Positions 1 through 8,240 are shown, counted from the first letter of the stretch. The stretch: DNA of 64,000 nt from an uncultured Oscillospiraceae bacterium (GCA_944385445.1 CALWXF010000004.1:48052-112051); one strand, 5' to 3'. The notes: a model not told the origin generated them from the letters alone. A program made the numbers and translations.

Positions 1-738
1 CTCAATGTTCAAATCGATCTTGTGCCCCACCATCCACTCGGTGAGCTCCTGCTCGTTGGTATCCTTGGTGTCCACGGTGGTGATATACTCGCCCTTGCGG
101 AGGATGGCCACCCGGTCGGAGATGTCCATCACCTCATTGAGCTTGTGGGTGATGATGATGATGGAGTGGCCCTCGTCCCGCATCCGGCGGAGCACGCCGA
201 AGAGCTTTTCGATCTCCTGGACGGTGAGCACGGCGGTGGGCTCGTCCAGAATGATGACCTTGGCCCCGTAGTACAGCACCTTGATGATCTCCAGGGTCTG
301 CTTTTCGGACACCGCCATGTTGCACACCTGCTTGCGGGGGTCCAGGTCGAAGCCGAACTTTTTGGTCATCTCCTCGATTTTGCGGTAGCGGTCTTTTTTC
401 AGCACAAAGCCCGCCTCCTGGGCCCCCATCCAGATGTTATCGGCGGCGGAGAACACATCCACCAGCTTGAAGTGCTGGTGGACCATGCCGATGCCCAGCC
501 GCTTGGCGTCCTGGGGGGAGGAAATGGTCACGGGCTGGCCGTCCACCAGAATGGTGCCGCTGTCGGGGGTGTAGATGCCGGACAGCATGTTCATCAAGGT
601 GGTCTTGCCCGACCCGTTCTCTCCCAACAGGGAGAGAATCTCTCCTTTTCGGAGATTCAGGTTGACGTTGTGGTTGGCCACCACCGGACCGAAGGTCTTG
701 GTGATGCCACGAAGTTCCACGGCATATTCTTCTGCCAT
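1..738 (-). CDS. Nucleoside-type ABC transporter ATP-binding protein (3' end cut by window edge)
   Basis: The first 246 codons are present and the reading frame runs open off the left edge. It is the ATPase of a BMP-dependent importer of the NupO/YufO type, energising nucleoside uptake at the membrane. Visible motifs: Walker A GENGSGKTT (about residue 40), Q-loop in GMVHQHFKLVD, Walker B VIILDEPTAVLT, and the H-loop in IIITHKLNEV. This family normally carries two fused ABC modules of about 500 residues, so roughly half is outside the window. The ATG at 738 is preceded by GAAGGAGG. It lies downstream of the BMP lipoprotein gene on the same strand; permease genes would be expected further left. 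Confidence 0.9.
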   Translation of the reverse strand, partial: MAEEYAVELRGITKTFGPVVANHNVNLNLRKGEILSLLGENGSGKTTLMNMLSGIYTPDSGTILVDGQPVTISSPQDAKRLGIGMVHQHFKLVDVFSAADNIWMGAQEAGFVLKKDRYRKIEEMTKKFGFDLDPRKQVCNMAVSEKQTLEIIKVLYYGAKVIILDEPTAVLTVQEIEKLFGVLRRMRDEGHSIIIITHKLNEVMDISDRVAILRKGEYITTVDTKDTNEQELTEWMVGHKIDLNIE

Positions 739-841
739 GCAATCTGCCTCCTTCTCTCTTGGTTGAAGTTCGCTTTTTCCCATTCCCCACCAGCGGGGTG
801 GGAACCAGGAAAAAGAAAACTTACAGGTTTGTGCCGGAGAA

Positions 842-1013
842 AAGCCTCCCTTGTGTAAAGGGAGGTGGCCCGGCATTACGGGGCCCCCGCCGAAGCCCAG
901 CACAAGTGGGTTCGGTGGGGAGAGGAGGTGCGACGGCGTGAGCGAGACTTGCCCCGCCTCCCAGGGGCGAGGCGAGAGATACACAGTCCGCACCGACGAG
1001 ACGGAGGGATTGA
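842..1013 (+). repeat. Family B repeat, long form (copy 1)
   Basis: Family B is a dispersed repeat of about 55 bp: a CTCCCTT/AAGGGAG hairpin, a second GC-rich hairpin, then GAGGGATTG. In this long form about 110 bp containing GAGGAGGTGCGACGGCGTGA and GCGAGAGATACACAGTCCGC sit between the first hairpin and the terminal GACGGAGGGATTG. Near-identical long forms occur at 11068-11238 (opposite strand) and, lacking the first hairpin, at 57659-57805. Widespread in gut Clostridia as far as I recall; no function is known to me. Confidence 0.8.
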
Positions 1014-1063
1014 CAGGACAAGCCATCCTATTTTTGCTTGTCCTTTGTGCTCCCCAGTACAGA

Positions 1064-1117
1064 CAATCCCTCAGTCAGCCTTGCGGCTGACAGCTCCCTT
1101 TACACAAGGGAGCCAAA
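1064..1117 (-). repeat. Family B repeat (copy 2)
   Basis: Reverse orientation: CAATCCCTCAGTCAGCC at the left, second hairpin GTCAGCC/GGCTGAC, and first hairpin CTCCCTT/AAGGGAG at the right. Confidence 0.8.
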
Positions 1118-1140
1118 GGGCACAGCCCTCTCAGCTCTAC

Positions 1141-1184
1141 AAAATCAAAATCCGGGCCTGCCGGATTTAACCGGCCGGCCCGGA
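1141..1184 (-). terminator. Terminator-like hairpin downstream of the BMP gene
   Basis: On the minus strand TCCGGGCC pairs with GGCCCGGA (1151-1184), with an inner GGCCGG/CCGGCA partial stem, followed by TTTTGATTTT. It could lower expression of the ATPase relative to the binding protein. Confidence 0.6.
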
Positions 1185-1216
1185 TGAATCGGGTCTTGCT
1201 GGGAGAGGGCTGGGTC

Positions 1217-2440
1217 TTAGCCCACCTTCACGCCCTCCACAAAGTAGTTCATGGTACCGGTGATGACGGAGTCCTCCACGCTCTTGCCGCCGGCGGGCAC
1301 GATCTCCTTGCCGTCGTTGGTCTTCAGAGCGGAGTCGGTCTGGGTGATGGTGACAGTGCCGTCCTCATTCTTGGTGTAGGACAGCTTCACGCCGGAGAAC
1401 ACGTCCCACTCACCGGTGGCCAGCAGGTCCACGATGGCGTCCAGGTAAGCCTGGGTGTCGGGGGCGCAGTTGTCGCTGAGCTCGGACACGCCCACCAGGC
1501 CCTTGACCAGGCCCTCGTAGTAGGCGGGGCCGCCCATGGCGGTGACGAAGTTCTCAGCGCCGCCGCAGGTCATGGCGGTCTCAATGGCGGTCTTGTAGTA
1601 CACATCCCAGTTCCACACAGCGGCGGTGAGGTGGGCCTTGGGGGCGTCCACGGTCATGTCGGAGTTGTAGCCGCAGCCGAACACGCCGGCCTTCTCCGCA
1701 GCGATCTGGGGCTGAGCGGAGTCACAGTGCTGGGCGATAATGCCGCAGTCATAGCTGTTGATGAGCTCCTCGGCAAAGGCGTACTCGTTCTGCTCGTCGC
1801 TCCAGGCGCCCAGCTCCTTGACGTACACGGTGGCGTCGGGGTTCACGGACTGCACACCCAGGGCGAAGCCGTTGATGCCGGAGCAGGTCTCGGCGTACTC
1901 GGTGTCGAAGGCGGAGACGTAGCCCACGTTATTGTTGCCGGTCTCCAGGCTCTTCAAACCAGCGGCCACGCCGGTGAGGTAGCGGGCCTGGTAGATGCGG
2001 CCGAAGTAGTTGTTGAAGTTGGTCTCGTTGGACAGGTAGCCAGTGGCGTGGGAGAAGATCACCTCGGGGTACTCCTCAGCCTTGGCGTTCATGGCGTTGA
2101 GGTAGTTAAAGGAGATACCAAAGATGATATCACAGCCCTCACCCACCAGGGTGTCCACAGCAGCGGCCACCTTGTCGTCCTCCTCGGGCACCTCGTCCAC
2201 GATGACCAGCTGGCTGTCAGGGTCCAGGCCCAGCTCGTCCATGGCGGTGGTAATGCCCTTGTGGTGGGCGTAGGTGTAACCGGCGGTGTCGGTCTTCTTG
2301 TTGATATAGATGGCGCCCACCTTAAAGTCACTGTCAGCGGTGCCGGAGTTGGAGCTCTTGGGGTCGCTGTTTCCGCCGCAGGCGGCCAGGCTCAGCGCCA
2401 TCACGCCAGCCATCACCAGGGCAAGGATACGCTTTTTCAT
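1217..2440 (-). CDS. BMP-family ABC transporter substrate-binding lipoprotein
   Basis: A 407-residue extracellular solute-binding lipoprotein of the Bmp/Med family, which binds purine or other nucleosides for a NupO-type importer. The N-terminus has a Lys/Arg start, a hydrophobic stretch and the lipobox LSLAAC with Cys21 as the expected lipidation site, followed by a Gly/Ser/Asn linker. The mature part contains typical family stretches such as VGAIYINKKTDTAGYTYAHH, GCDIIFGISFNYLNA and VGYVSAFDT. The ATG at 2440 follows AAGGAGGAAC. The neighbours are the cognate ATPase (downstream) and xanthine phosphoribosyltransferase (upstream), which supports purine nucleosides as substrate; the exact ligand is inference. 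Confidence 0.93.
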   Translation of the reverse strand: MKKRILALVMAGVMALSLAACGGNSDPKSSNSGTADSDFKVGAIYINKKTDTAGYTYAHHKGITTAMDELGLDPDSQLVIVDEVPEEDDKVAAAVDTLVGEGCDIIFGISFNYLNAMNAKAEEYPEVIFSHATGYLSNETNFNNYFGRIYQARYLTGVAAGLKSLETGNNNVGYVSAFDTEYAETCSGINGFALGVQSVNPDATVYVKELGAWSDEQNEYAFAEELINSYDCGIIAQHCDSAQPQIAAEKAGVFGCGYNSDMTVDAPKAHLTAAVWNWDVYYKTAIETAMTCGGAENFVTAMGGPAYYEGLVKGLVGVSELSDNCAPDTQAYLDAIVDLLATGEWDVFSGVKLSYTKNEDGTVTITQTDSALKTNDGKEIVPAGGKSVEDSVITGTMNYFVEGVKVG

Positions 2441-2490
2441 AGGTTTTGTTCCTCCTTAAAATATCCCATGTTTGATTCCTACGATTATTT

Positions 2491-2512
2491 CAAAAAAGGC
2501 GTCGCCTTTTGA
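2491..2512 (-). terminator. Hairpin terminator after xpt
   Basis: Minus strand AAAAGGCG/CGCCTTTT stem ending in a T run, just past the xpt stop and upstream of the BMP gene. Confidence 0.65.
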
Positions 2513-2519
2513 GAAACCT

Positions 2520-3089
2520 TTAGCAAAACTCGATGCCTTTGGAGCTCATGGACTTGATGCGGGCCAGAGACTCCACCCGCACACCCATGGAGCGGATGAG
2601 ATCGCCCCCGGGCTGGAAGGCCTTCTCCACGGCAATGCCAGCCCCCACCAGAGTGGCGCCGGAATCCCGCACCAGCTTGATGAGGCCCTGGAGCGCCGCC
2701 CCATTGGCCAAAAAGTCGTCGATGAGGAGCACCCGGTCCCCGGGGCCTAAAAACTTCTTGGACACGATGATGTCGTACACCCGGCCATGGGTGAAGGACT
2801 CCACCTGGGCGGAGTACACCTCCCCGGCGATGTTCTTGGTCTTATTCTTCTTGGCAAAGAGCACCGGAACGCCAAACTGCTGGGCCACCACACAGGCAAT
2901 GCCAATGCCGGAGGCCTCAATGGTGAGGATTTTCGTCACATGGTCGCCGGCAAACAACCGTGCCCACTCCTTGCCCATCTCTGCAAAGAGTCCCACGTCC
3001 ATCTGATGGTTGAGGAAGCTGTCCACCTTTAATACGTCTTCGCCCTCCATAACCCCGTCTTCCAGAATGCGCTGTTCCAACAGTTTCAC
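2520..3089 (-). CDS. xpt: Xanthine phosphoribosyltransferase
   Basis: A 189-residue type I phosphoribosyltransferase that converts xanthine and PRPP to XMP in purine salvage. The PRPP loop [14 protein letters not shown] is at about residues 125-138, and the flexible-loop region and TIEASGIG stretch match Bacillus Xpt (about 194 residues). It starts with [12 protein letters not shown] at the ATG at 3089, preceded by AGAGAGGAGCGA. It lies upstream of a BMP-type nucleoside importer on the same strand, a sensible salvage grouping. I looked for a purine riboswitch in the 240 bp upstream and did not find the conserved core, which is unlike Bacillus xpt. Confidence 0.95.
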   Translation of the reverse strand: MKLLEQRILEDGVMEGEDVLKVDSFLNHQMDVGLFAEMGKEWARLFAGDHVTKILTIEASGIGIACVVAQQFGVPVLFAKKNKTKNIAGEVYSAQVESFTHGRVYDIIVSKKFLGPGDRVLLIDDFLANGAALQGLIKLVRDSGATLVGAGIAVEKAFQPGGDLIRSMGVRVESLARIKSMSSKGIEFC

Positions 3090-3212
3090 CGCTCTTCGCT
3101 CCTCTCTCTCTGATCATTTCACCGGGAATTCACCCCGGAACAGAAATAAGACACCTGATATTTTAGCAAAAAATCTTCCGCTGTTCCATTCTATTTTTTG
3201 CACATATCTTCC

Positions 3213-3241
3213 TTGTTGTCAAGTGTTATTTCTGGTAGAAT
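3213..3241 (+). promoter_or_regulatory. Sigma-A-type promoter for yitT
   Basis: TTGTTG (3213-3218), a 17-base spacer and TAGAAT (3236-3241), about 90 bp upstream of the YitT-family gene. Confidence 0.55.
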
Positions 3242-3328
3242 ATTTACACTTTAGAAAGGTAATCAACAAATTGTAGAACAGGTCCCAAATTCGCCCAATT
3301 TCACCCGACAGAAAGGGGTACGACGCCC

Positions 3329-4180
3329 ATGAAAGTGAAACAATTCTTGACGGAATATGCCCTGCTCACCCTGGGCACCGCTCTGGTGGCCATGGGTACC
3401 TACTTTTTCAAATTTCCCAATCACTTCTCCACCGGAGGGGTGACGGGCATCGCCGTCATCCTCTCCTCCATCTTCCCTGCGGTGAGCTCCTCCCTGTTTG
3501 CCTCGGTCATCAACGTGGCCTTCCTCCTGCTGGGCTTTGGGGTACTCAACCGGGGCTTCGGGGTGCGCACCGTGTACTGCTCCCTCCTCTTCTCCGGGAT
3601 GCTGGCCGGGCTGGAGTGGCTGGTGCCCCTGTCCAGCCCCCTCACCGACGAGAAGCTGCTGGAGCTGTTCTTCGGCGTCATCCTCCCCGCCCTGGGCTCC
3701 GCCATTCTCTTCAACACCCAGGGCTCCACCGGCGGCACCGATATCCTGGCCATGATACTGAAAAAATTTACCAGTTTGGACATCGGCATGGCCCTGCTCT
3801 ATGTGGATGTCCTCGTCGCCGGGTCCACCCTTGTTTTGATTGACATTGAGACGGGCCTCTTTTCCCTGCTGGGCCTGGTGTTGAAGTCGGTGCTGGTGGA
3901 CTCGGTGATTGAATCTCTCAACCGGAAAAAGAGCTTCATTCTGGTGACCTCCTGTCCGGAGGAGGTGTGCGACTTCATCACCCACACCCTCCACCGCTCC
4001 GCCACCTTCTGGAAGGGGGAGGGCGCCTACTCCCATCAGGACAAGTGGGTGGTGCTCACCGCCCTGTCCCGGGCCCAGGCGGTGGCTCTGCGCCGCCACC
4101 TGAAGAGTGTGGACCCCCACGCCTTCATGCTCATCACCAACTCCAGCGAGATCTTCGGCAAGGGCTTCCTCCGAGCCTGA
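3329..4180 (+). CDS. YitT-family membrane protein (DUF161/DUF2179)
   Basis: A 283-residue integral membrane protein. The N-terminal two thirds contain about five hydrophobic segments, among them LLTLGTALVAMGTYFF and IAVILSSIFPAVSS, and the family's NHFSTGGVTGIA and NTQGSTGGTDILAMIL motifs. The C-terminal 80 residues form the soluble DUF2179 domain (KSFILVTSCPEEVCDFI through MLITNSSEIFGKGF). Length and layout match Bacillus YitT and relatives, whose function is unknown. The ATG at 3329 follows AGAAAGGGG. It is transcribed towards noc with a 113-bp gap. Confidence 0.9.
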   Translation: MKVKQFLTEYALLTLGTALVAMGTYFFKFPNHFSTGGVTGIAVILSSIFPAVSSSLFASVINVAFLLLGFGVLNRGFGVRTVYCSLLFSGMLAGLEWLVPLSSPLTDEKLLELFFGVILPALGSAILFNTQGSTGGTDILAMILKKFTSLDIGMALLYVDVLVAGSTLVLIDIETGLFSLLGLVLKSVLVDSVIESLNRKKSFILVTSCPEEVCDFITHTLHRSATFWKGEGAYSHQDKWVVLTALSRAQAVALRRHLKSVDPHAFMLITNSSEIFGKGFLRA

Positions 4181-4220
4181 CTCACATAAGTGCCATTCCC
4201 CATCCCAGACTCCGACAGAA

Positions 4221-4254
4221 TTTTTCCACACCTTCGTGCTACAATGTGGAAAAA
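4221..4254. promoter_or_regulatory. Inverted pair of DnaA-box-like sites upstream of noc
   Basis: TTTTTCCACA (4221-4230) and its exact inverse TGTGGAAAAA (4245-4254) are separated by 14 bp that include TACAAT, a possible -10 element. Each site differs by one base from the DnaA-box consensus TTATCCACA. Confidence 0.45.
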
Positions 4255-4293
4255 TACAGGGAAACCTGCGTTTCCCCAGGAGGCAGATGAGGA

Positions 4294-5091
4294 ATGGCAC
4301 TTTTTTTAAAGGACAAACGGCAGGTGCTCAACCTGCCCGTGGATCACATCCACCCCAACCCCAACCAGCCCCGGAGCATCTTCTCCCAGGCGGAGCTGCA
4401 AGAGCTGTCCGACTCCATCGTGCAGCTGGGCATCTTACAGCCCCTGTCGGTGCGGAAGGTGGGCAACGAGTGGGAGCTCATCTCCGGGGAGCGGCGGCTG
4501 CGGGCGGCCCAGATGGCGGGGATGACCATGGTGCCCTGCCTGGTGGTGCAGACGGATGAGGAGACCTCCTCCCTGCTGGCCCTGGTGGAGAACATCCAGC
4601 GGCGCAACCTGGACGTGTGGGAAGAGGCCATCGCCCTGCGCCGCCTCATCACCCTCCACCACATGTCCCAGGACGAGGTGGCCCGGCGGGTGGGCAAGAG
4701 CCAGTCTGCGGTGGCCAACAAGCTGCGGCTATTAAAGCTGCCCCCCGACGTCATCGACATTCTCCGCCAGGCCCAGCTCACCGAGCGACACGCCCGGGCA
4801 CTGCTGCGGCTGGACAATGGAGAGGACCAGCGCAAGGCCGCCCAGTACATCGTCCGCAACAACCTCACGGTGGCCCAGTCGGAGGCGTACATCTCCAAGC
4901 TGTGCCAGGACACCAAGGCCAAGCAGCCCCCCTCCCCCATCTTGCGCATCAAGGATGTGCGGCTGTTTCTCAACACCCTGCGCCGCTCGGTGAATCTCAT
5001 GGAGGCGGCGGGGCTGCACACCCAGTGTACCAAGGAGGAAGTGGAGGATGGGGTGAAGGTGACCATCCACATTCAGAAACCTACAGAATAA
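4294..5091 (+). CDS. noc: Nucleoid occlusion protein Noc-like (ParB/Spo0J superfamily)
   Basis: A 265-residue ParB-like CTPase/DNA-binding protein. Its CTP-binding core has the GERRLRAAQ box (around residue 66) and ENIQRRNLDVWEEA; the helix-turn-helix region reads SQDEVARRVGKSQSAVANKLRLL (about 128-150). Two features favour Noc over ParB: GERRLRA instead of GERRWRA, and a short hydrophobic start (MALFLKDK) resembling the Noc membrane-targeting helix. It lies upstream of parA-parB, as in Bacillus. The ATG at 4294 follows CCAGGAGGC. Known Noc keeps the division septum off the nucleoid; that role here is by homology. A second ParB without Noc function remains possible. Confidence 0.82.
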   Translation: MALFLKDKRQVLNLPVDHIHPNPNQPRSIFSQAELQELSDSIVQLGILQPLSVRKVGNEWELISGERRLRAAQMAGMTMVPCLVVQTDEETSSLLALVENIQRRNLDVWEEAIALRRLITLHHMSQDEVARRVGKSQSAVANKLRLLKLPPDVIDILRQAQLTERHARALLRLDNGEDQRKAAQYIVRNNLTVAQSEAYISKLCQDTKAKQPPSPILRIKDVRLFLNTLRRSVNLMEAAGLHTQCTKEEVEDGVKVTIHIQKPTE

Positions 5092-5095
5092 GAGG

Positions 5096-5125
5096 ACACG
5101 CCGTCCCGGGCTCGGGGCGGCGTGT
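5096..5125 (+). terminator. Terminator after noc
   Basis: ACACGCCGTCCC pairs with GGGGCGGCGTGT across a short loop and is followed by TTCTTATT. Confidence 0.7.
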
Positions 5126-5190
5126 TTCTTATTCCTTATATATAATTATATACCTGACTGAGAGATTGCCCCTCTAACCGCCCAAGTCTC

Positions 5191-5726
5191 AGGCTTGCCA
5201 GCCTGGTGGGGACGCTTCCCGCTGGGGGTTCCTTTTGCTCGGTCAAAAGGAACCAAAACCCGCTTAGGGCGTTCCCCCCTAAGGACCTCCCTAGGGTACT
5301 GGTTGGAACGTGCGCCTTCCTCCCTCCGGCCCTGGACGGTTCAGGTCACATAGATGGCGTAGACGTTCTGTGGGTGGTGCCTGCTCCTCTGTAGGATGGT
5401 ACTTCTATTCCCAGGGCCTTACCCTGGTGTGCCGCTGTTCCCAGCGGTGGGAAGCCTGGCCCCCGGCGGCGGGAACGCCGCTTCTCCAGGGTAGGCCCTG
5501 GCAATCGAAGCGTGTACTATCAGAGGAGTCAACACGAACTGTAGAACAGCAAGCCATCTATGTGACCCCACCCGGGCCAGGGCCGAAATAAGAAGGACGC
5601 AGGTGCATCCAGTACCGCGGGGTGGATTCCACAAGGCGGGGGAAGGCCCCGCCTTTGGTGGGTCTTTGGTGACTTTCTGCCCAATCAGAAAGTCACCCTG
5701 CGGAGCAACTCCTGGCTGGCAAGCCT
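5191..5726 (+). repeat. Family A modular inverted element, complete (X arm left, Y arm right)
   Basis: Reference copy. In order: end AGGCTTGCCAGCC; variable hairpin TTCCTTTTG/CAAAAGGAA (about 5229-5252); X module with the CTTAGGG/CCCCTAAG hairpin; GGTCACATAGATGGC (about 5343); a central CCAGGG/CCCTGG palindrome with CGGCGGGAACGCCGC; the matching CCATCTATGTGACC (about 5558); Y module with AAGGCGGGG/CCCCGCCTT (about 5634-5656); variable hairpin TGACTTTCTG/CAGAAAGTCA; end GGCTGGCAAGCCT. The two outer ends are inverted copies. Reading frames through it are not conserved between copies. It fills the noc-parA gap. Confidence 0.85.
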
Positions 5727-5784
5727 GAATTTGGAATAATAGAAGAACGGGCTACCTCAGTCCCTCGACTGAGATAGTCCAATT

Positions 5785-5800
5785 TGTTTCACGTGAAACA
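5785..5800. promoter_or_regulatory. parS: parS site 1
   Basis: TGTTTCACGTGAAACA is the exact 16-bp Bacillus-type palindromic ParB/Spo0J binding site, 103 bp upstream of parA. Confidence 0.97.
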
Positions 5801-5825
5801 CCTATTTTTTCTTACACTGTGGTGG

Positions 5826-5854
5826 TTGAAAAAATCCTCACAAAACGGTATAAT
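5826..5854 (+). promoter_or_regulatory. Promoter of parA-parB
   Basis: TTGAAA (5826-5831), a 17-base spacer and consensus TATAAT (5849-5854), 49 bp upstream of the parA start. parS site 1 lies just upstream, so ParB spreading could affect it. Confidence 0.75.
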
Positions 5855-5902
5855 CAAACACAGTTCTGTTTATCCTTTGAATGAAAAAAGGCGGGTTGTG
5901 TT

Positions 5903-6661
5903 ATGTCAAAAACCATTGCCATTGTTAACCAAAAAGGCGGAGTGGGAAAGACCACCACCTGTGTGAATCTTGCGGCCGCTCTGGGTCAACAGGGCCGCAA
6001 GGTGCTGGTGTGCGACTTCGACCCCCAGGGCAACGCCACCTCCGGGTTCGGTGTGGACAAGTCCCACTCTCCCAGCGTGTACGACGTGCTGCTGGGCAAC
6101 GCCCCCATGTCCAAGGCCATTGTGTCCACCACCTGGGCGGACGTGGTGCCCTCCAACAAGGCCCTGTCCGGCGCCACCGTGGAGCTCATCGGCATGGACC
6201 GTCGGGAGTACCGGCTGAAGGATGCCCTGGAGGAAGTGAAGGACAACTACGACTATATCTTCATCGACTGCCCCCCTTCCCTGGAGCTGCTCACCCTGGA
6301 CTCCCTGTGCGCCGCCGACACCCTGCTGGTGCCCGTCCAGTGCGAGTACTACGCCCTGGAAGGCCTCAGCGATCTGATGTACACCGTGCGTCTGGCCAAG
6401 CGGTCCCTGAACCCCAACCTGGATTTGGAGGGCGTGGTGCTCACCATGTACGACGGGCGCACCAACCTGTCCATGCAGGTGGCGGAGGAGGTCAAGCGGT
6501 ACTTCCCCGGCAAGGTGTACGCCAACGTCATCCCCCGCAATGTGCGCCTGTCTGAGGCCCCCAGCCACGGCAAGCCGGTGCTGGCCTACGACAAGTGGTC
6601 CCGAGGCGCCGAGGCCTATGAGGCCCTGGCGGAGGAGTTTCACAACAAGAACAAAGCCTGA
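5903..6661 (+). CDS. parA: Chromosome partitioning ATPase ParA/Soj
   Basis: A 252-residue deviant Walker ATPase. The signature KGGVGKTTT starts at residue 11 (Lys11 and Lys16 are the signature and Walker lysines), Walker A' is VLVCDFDPQGN (about 36-46) and Walker B is YIFIDCPPSLELL. ParA binds DNA non-specifically when ATP-bound and works with ParB-parS complexes; in Firmicutes Soj also regulates DnaA. Length matches Bacillus Soj (253). The ATG at 5903 has only a weak upstream purine stretch (AAAAAGGCGGG). The parB start is 47 bp past its stop, with parS site 2 between them. Confidence 0.97.
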   Translation: MSKTIAIVNQKGGVGKTTTCVNLAAALGQQGRKVLVCDFDPQGNATSGFGVDKSHSPSVYDVLLGNAPMSKAIVSTTWADVVPSNKALSGATVELIGMDRREYRLKDALEEVKDNYDYIFIDCPPSLELLTLDSLCAADTLLVPVQCEYYALEGLSDLMYTVRLAKRSLNPNLDLEGVVLTMYDGRTNLSMQVAEEVKRYFPGKVYANVIPRNVRLSEAPSHGKPVLAYDKWSRGAEAYEALAEEFHNKNKA

Positions 6662-6677
6662 TGTTTCACGTGAAACA
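6662..6677. promoter_or_regulatory. parS: parS site 2
   Basis: A second perfect TGTTTCACGTGAAACA, starting at the last base-pair boundary of the parA stop and lying in the parA-parB gap. Confidence 0.97.
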
Positions 6678-6708
6678 TCCCACGAAATAGAAAGGAAGGG
6701 ATAGCCAC

Positions 6709-7593
6709 ATGGCAAAAGTCAAAGGCGGCTTAGGCCGGGGCCTGGGCGCCCTCATGGGAGACGCTGCCCTCCAGACCCAAGAGGCGGGGTCCGTCCAGCT
6801 GCCCATCTCCCAGGTGGAGCCGGGCCTGAACCAGCCCCGGAAGCGGTTTGACCAGGAGTCCCTGGCCGACCTGGCGGACTCCATCCGGGAGCACGGCATC
6901 ATCCAGCCCCTCACCGTCCGCCGTCTCTCCACCGGATACTATCAGATCATCGCCGGGGAACGCCGGTGGCGGGCCGCCAAGCAGGCGGGCCTCAGTGAGG
7001 TGCCCGTGGTCATCATTGAGGCGGACGACCGCAAGGTCATGGAGCTGGGCCTCATTGAGAACCTCCAGCGGGAGGACCTGAACCCCATGGAAGAAGCGGA
7101 GGGGTATCTGGTGCTTCTTACCGACTACGGCCTGACCCAGGAGGAGGTGGCCCGGCGGATGGGCAAGTCCCGCCCCGCCATTGCCAACGCCCTGCGTCTC
7201 ACCTCCCTCCCCCCTGCCGTCCGGGAACAGCTGGCCCAGGGCATCCTGTCCGCCGGCCATGGCCGGGCGGTGCTCATGGTGGAGGGCGAGCAGGCCCAGA
7301 CCGCCTTTGGCGCCTGGATCGCCGAACAGGGGCTGTCAGTGCGTCAGGCGGAGGCCGCCGCCAAGCACTTCACCCTGGAGCCCAAGGTGAAGAAGGAGAA
7401 GCCCACCAACGAGAACCAGATGTATATCGACCAGGCCCAGCAGCAGCTGGCCAGCCATCTGGGCCGTAAGGTGAAGATCACCAGCGGCAAGAAGAAGGGC
7501 CGCCTGGAGCTGGAGTTCTACAATGTGGACGATCTGAATAACCTGCTGGAGCAGCTCCAGCAGCTGCCGCATATGGAGCACACCCAGGAGTAA
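6709..7593 (+). CDS. parB: Chromosome partitioning protein ParB/Spo0J
   Basis: A 294-residue CTP-dependent clamp that loads at parS. The N-terminal GGLGRGLGALMG motif (residues 6-17) is the segment that stimulates ParA ATPase. The CTP-binding boxes are visible as GERRWRAAKQAG (about 84-95) and ENLQREDLNPMEEAEGY, and the helix-turn-helix as TQEEVARRMGKSRPAIANALRL. A Lys-rich linker leads to a C-terminal dimerisation domain (VKITSGKKKGRLELEFYNVDDLNNLLEQL, split here only by reading). The ATG at 6709 follows AGAAAGGAAGGG. It is co-transcribed with parA, and the two perfect parS sites next to it are its likely loading points. Confidence 0.97.
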   Translation: MAKVKGGLGRGLGALMGDAALQTQEAGSVQLPISQVEPGLNQPRKRFDQESLADLADSIREHGIIQPLTVRRLSTGYYQIIAGERRWRAAKQAGLSEVPVVIIEADDRKVMELGLIENLQREDLNPMEEAEGYLVLLTDYGLTQEEVARRMGKSRPAIANALRLTSLPPAVREQLAQGILSAGHGRAVLMVEGEQAQTAFGAWIAEQGLSVRQAEAAAKHFTLEPKVKKEKPTNENQMYIDQAQQQLASHLGRKVKITSGKKKGRLELEFYNVDDLNNLLEQLQQLPHMEHTQE

Positions 7594-7605
7594 TATCAGC
7601 CCAAA

Positions 7606-7660
7606 CGCCTCCCTTGTGCAAAGGGAGGTGGCACGGCGTAAGCCGTGACGGAGGGATTGT
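7606..7660 (+). repeat. Family B repeat (copy 3)
   Basis: CCTCCCTTGTG/CAAAGGGAGG followed by a CACGGC/GCCGTG hairpin and GACGGAGGGATTG, immediately downstream of parB. It directly precedes a family A element. Confidence 0.8.
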
Positions 7661-7685
7661 CTGCTGCATGGACACGTCAACCCCT

Positions 7686-8240
7686 CAGTCAGCCTGGCGG
7701 GGACGCTCCCCGCTGGGGGTTCCTTTTGCTCGGGCAAAAGGAACCAAAACCCGCTTAGGGCGTTCCCCCCTAAGGACCTCCCTGGGGTACGAGGCTGGAC
7801 CTGCGTCAAGTCTCGATTCGGCCCGTCACCCTTGCTGTGGCTCCTGTCACTGCCACCACACCAGGCCACCCTGGGCAGCTGGCCCTATGGCTGGTGGTTT
7901 CCACCTCCGGGCCTACCTTGGAGCAGCGGCGTTCCCGCCACCGGAAGCCTGGCCCCCGTTAGCTGGAAACAGCGGCTCACCAGAGTAAGGCCCTGGCAAT
8001 CGAAGAACAACCACACAGAGGAGTAGGCACGTTCGGTAGAAGTTCCACGCCATCTATGTGACCTCTCCAGGCCCAGGGCCGAAACAAGGAGGATGCAGGC
8101 ACATCCAGTACCGCGGGGTGGATTCCACAAGGCGGGGGAAGGCCCCGCCTTTGGTGGGTCTTTGGTGACTTTCTGCCCACTCAGAAAGTCACCCCAGCGG
8201 AGCGTCCCCGGCTGGGGCGCTGGTCTGCGCCTGAGAAATG
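7686..8240 (+). repeat. Family A element, complete (X left, Y right)
   Basis: Variable hairpins are TTCCTTTTG/CAAAAGGAA on the left and TGACTTTCTG/CAGAAAGTCA on the right. The left end is truncated against a B-type tail (CAGCCTGGCGGGG), and the right end is the alternative type, CCGGCTGGGGCGCTGG...GCGCCTGAGAAATGG. It occupies the gap between parB and serS; the remaining 60 bp carry the serS ribosome-binding site. No T-box was seen. Confidence 0.85.

Larger units (their letters stand above)
739..1216. other. Intergenic region between BMP lipoprotein and ABC ATPase genes
   Basis: This 478-bp gap has no credible gene. It holds the ribosome-binding site of the ATPase gene, a small CCCACC/GGTGGG hairpin near 785-803, a long-form family B repeat (842-1013), an ordinary family B repeat (1064-1117) and a terminator-like hairpin after the BMP gene (1141-1184). 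The repeats break what is usually a tight BMP-ATPase operon. Confidence 0.7.

Noticed and set aside
3090-3212. Purine riboswitch ahead of xpt
   Set aside because: The conserved purine aptamer core was not found in the leader on the minus strand.
5206-5634. Short open frames inside family A elements that recur in several copies (for example AGGSFCSVKRNQNPLRAFPP)
   Set aside because: They occur in more than one frame and both strands, are interrupted differently in each copy and lack ribosome-binding sites. The sequence similarity comes from the repeat itself.
5784-5966. Open frame beginning MFHVKH just upstream of parA
   Set aside because: Its start is the parS palindrome read as codons, and it runs into parA in another frame.
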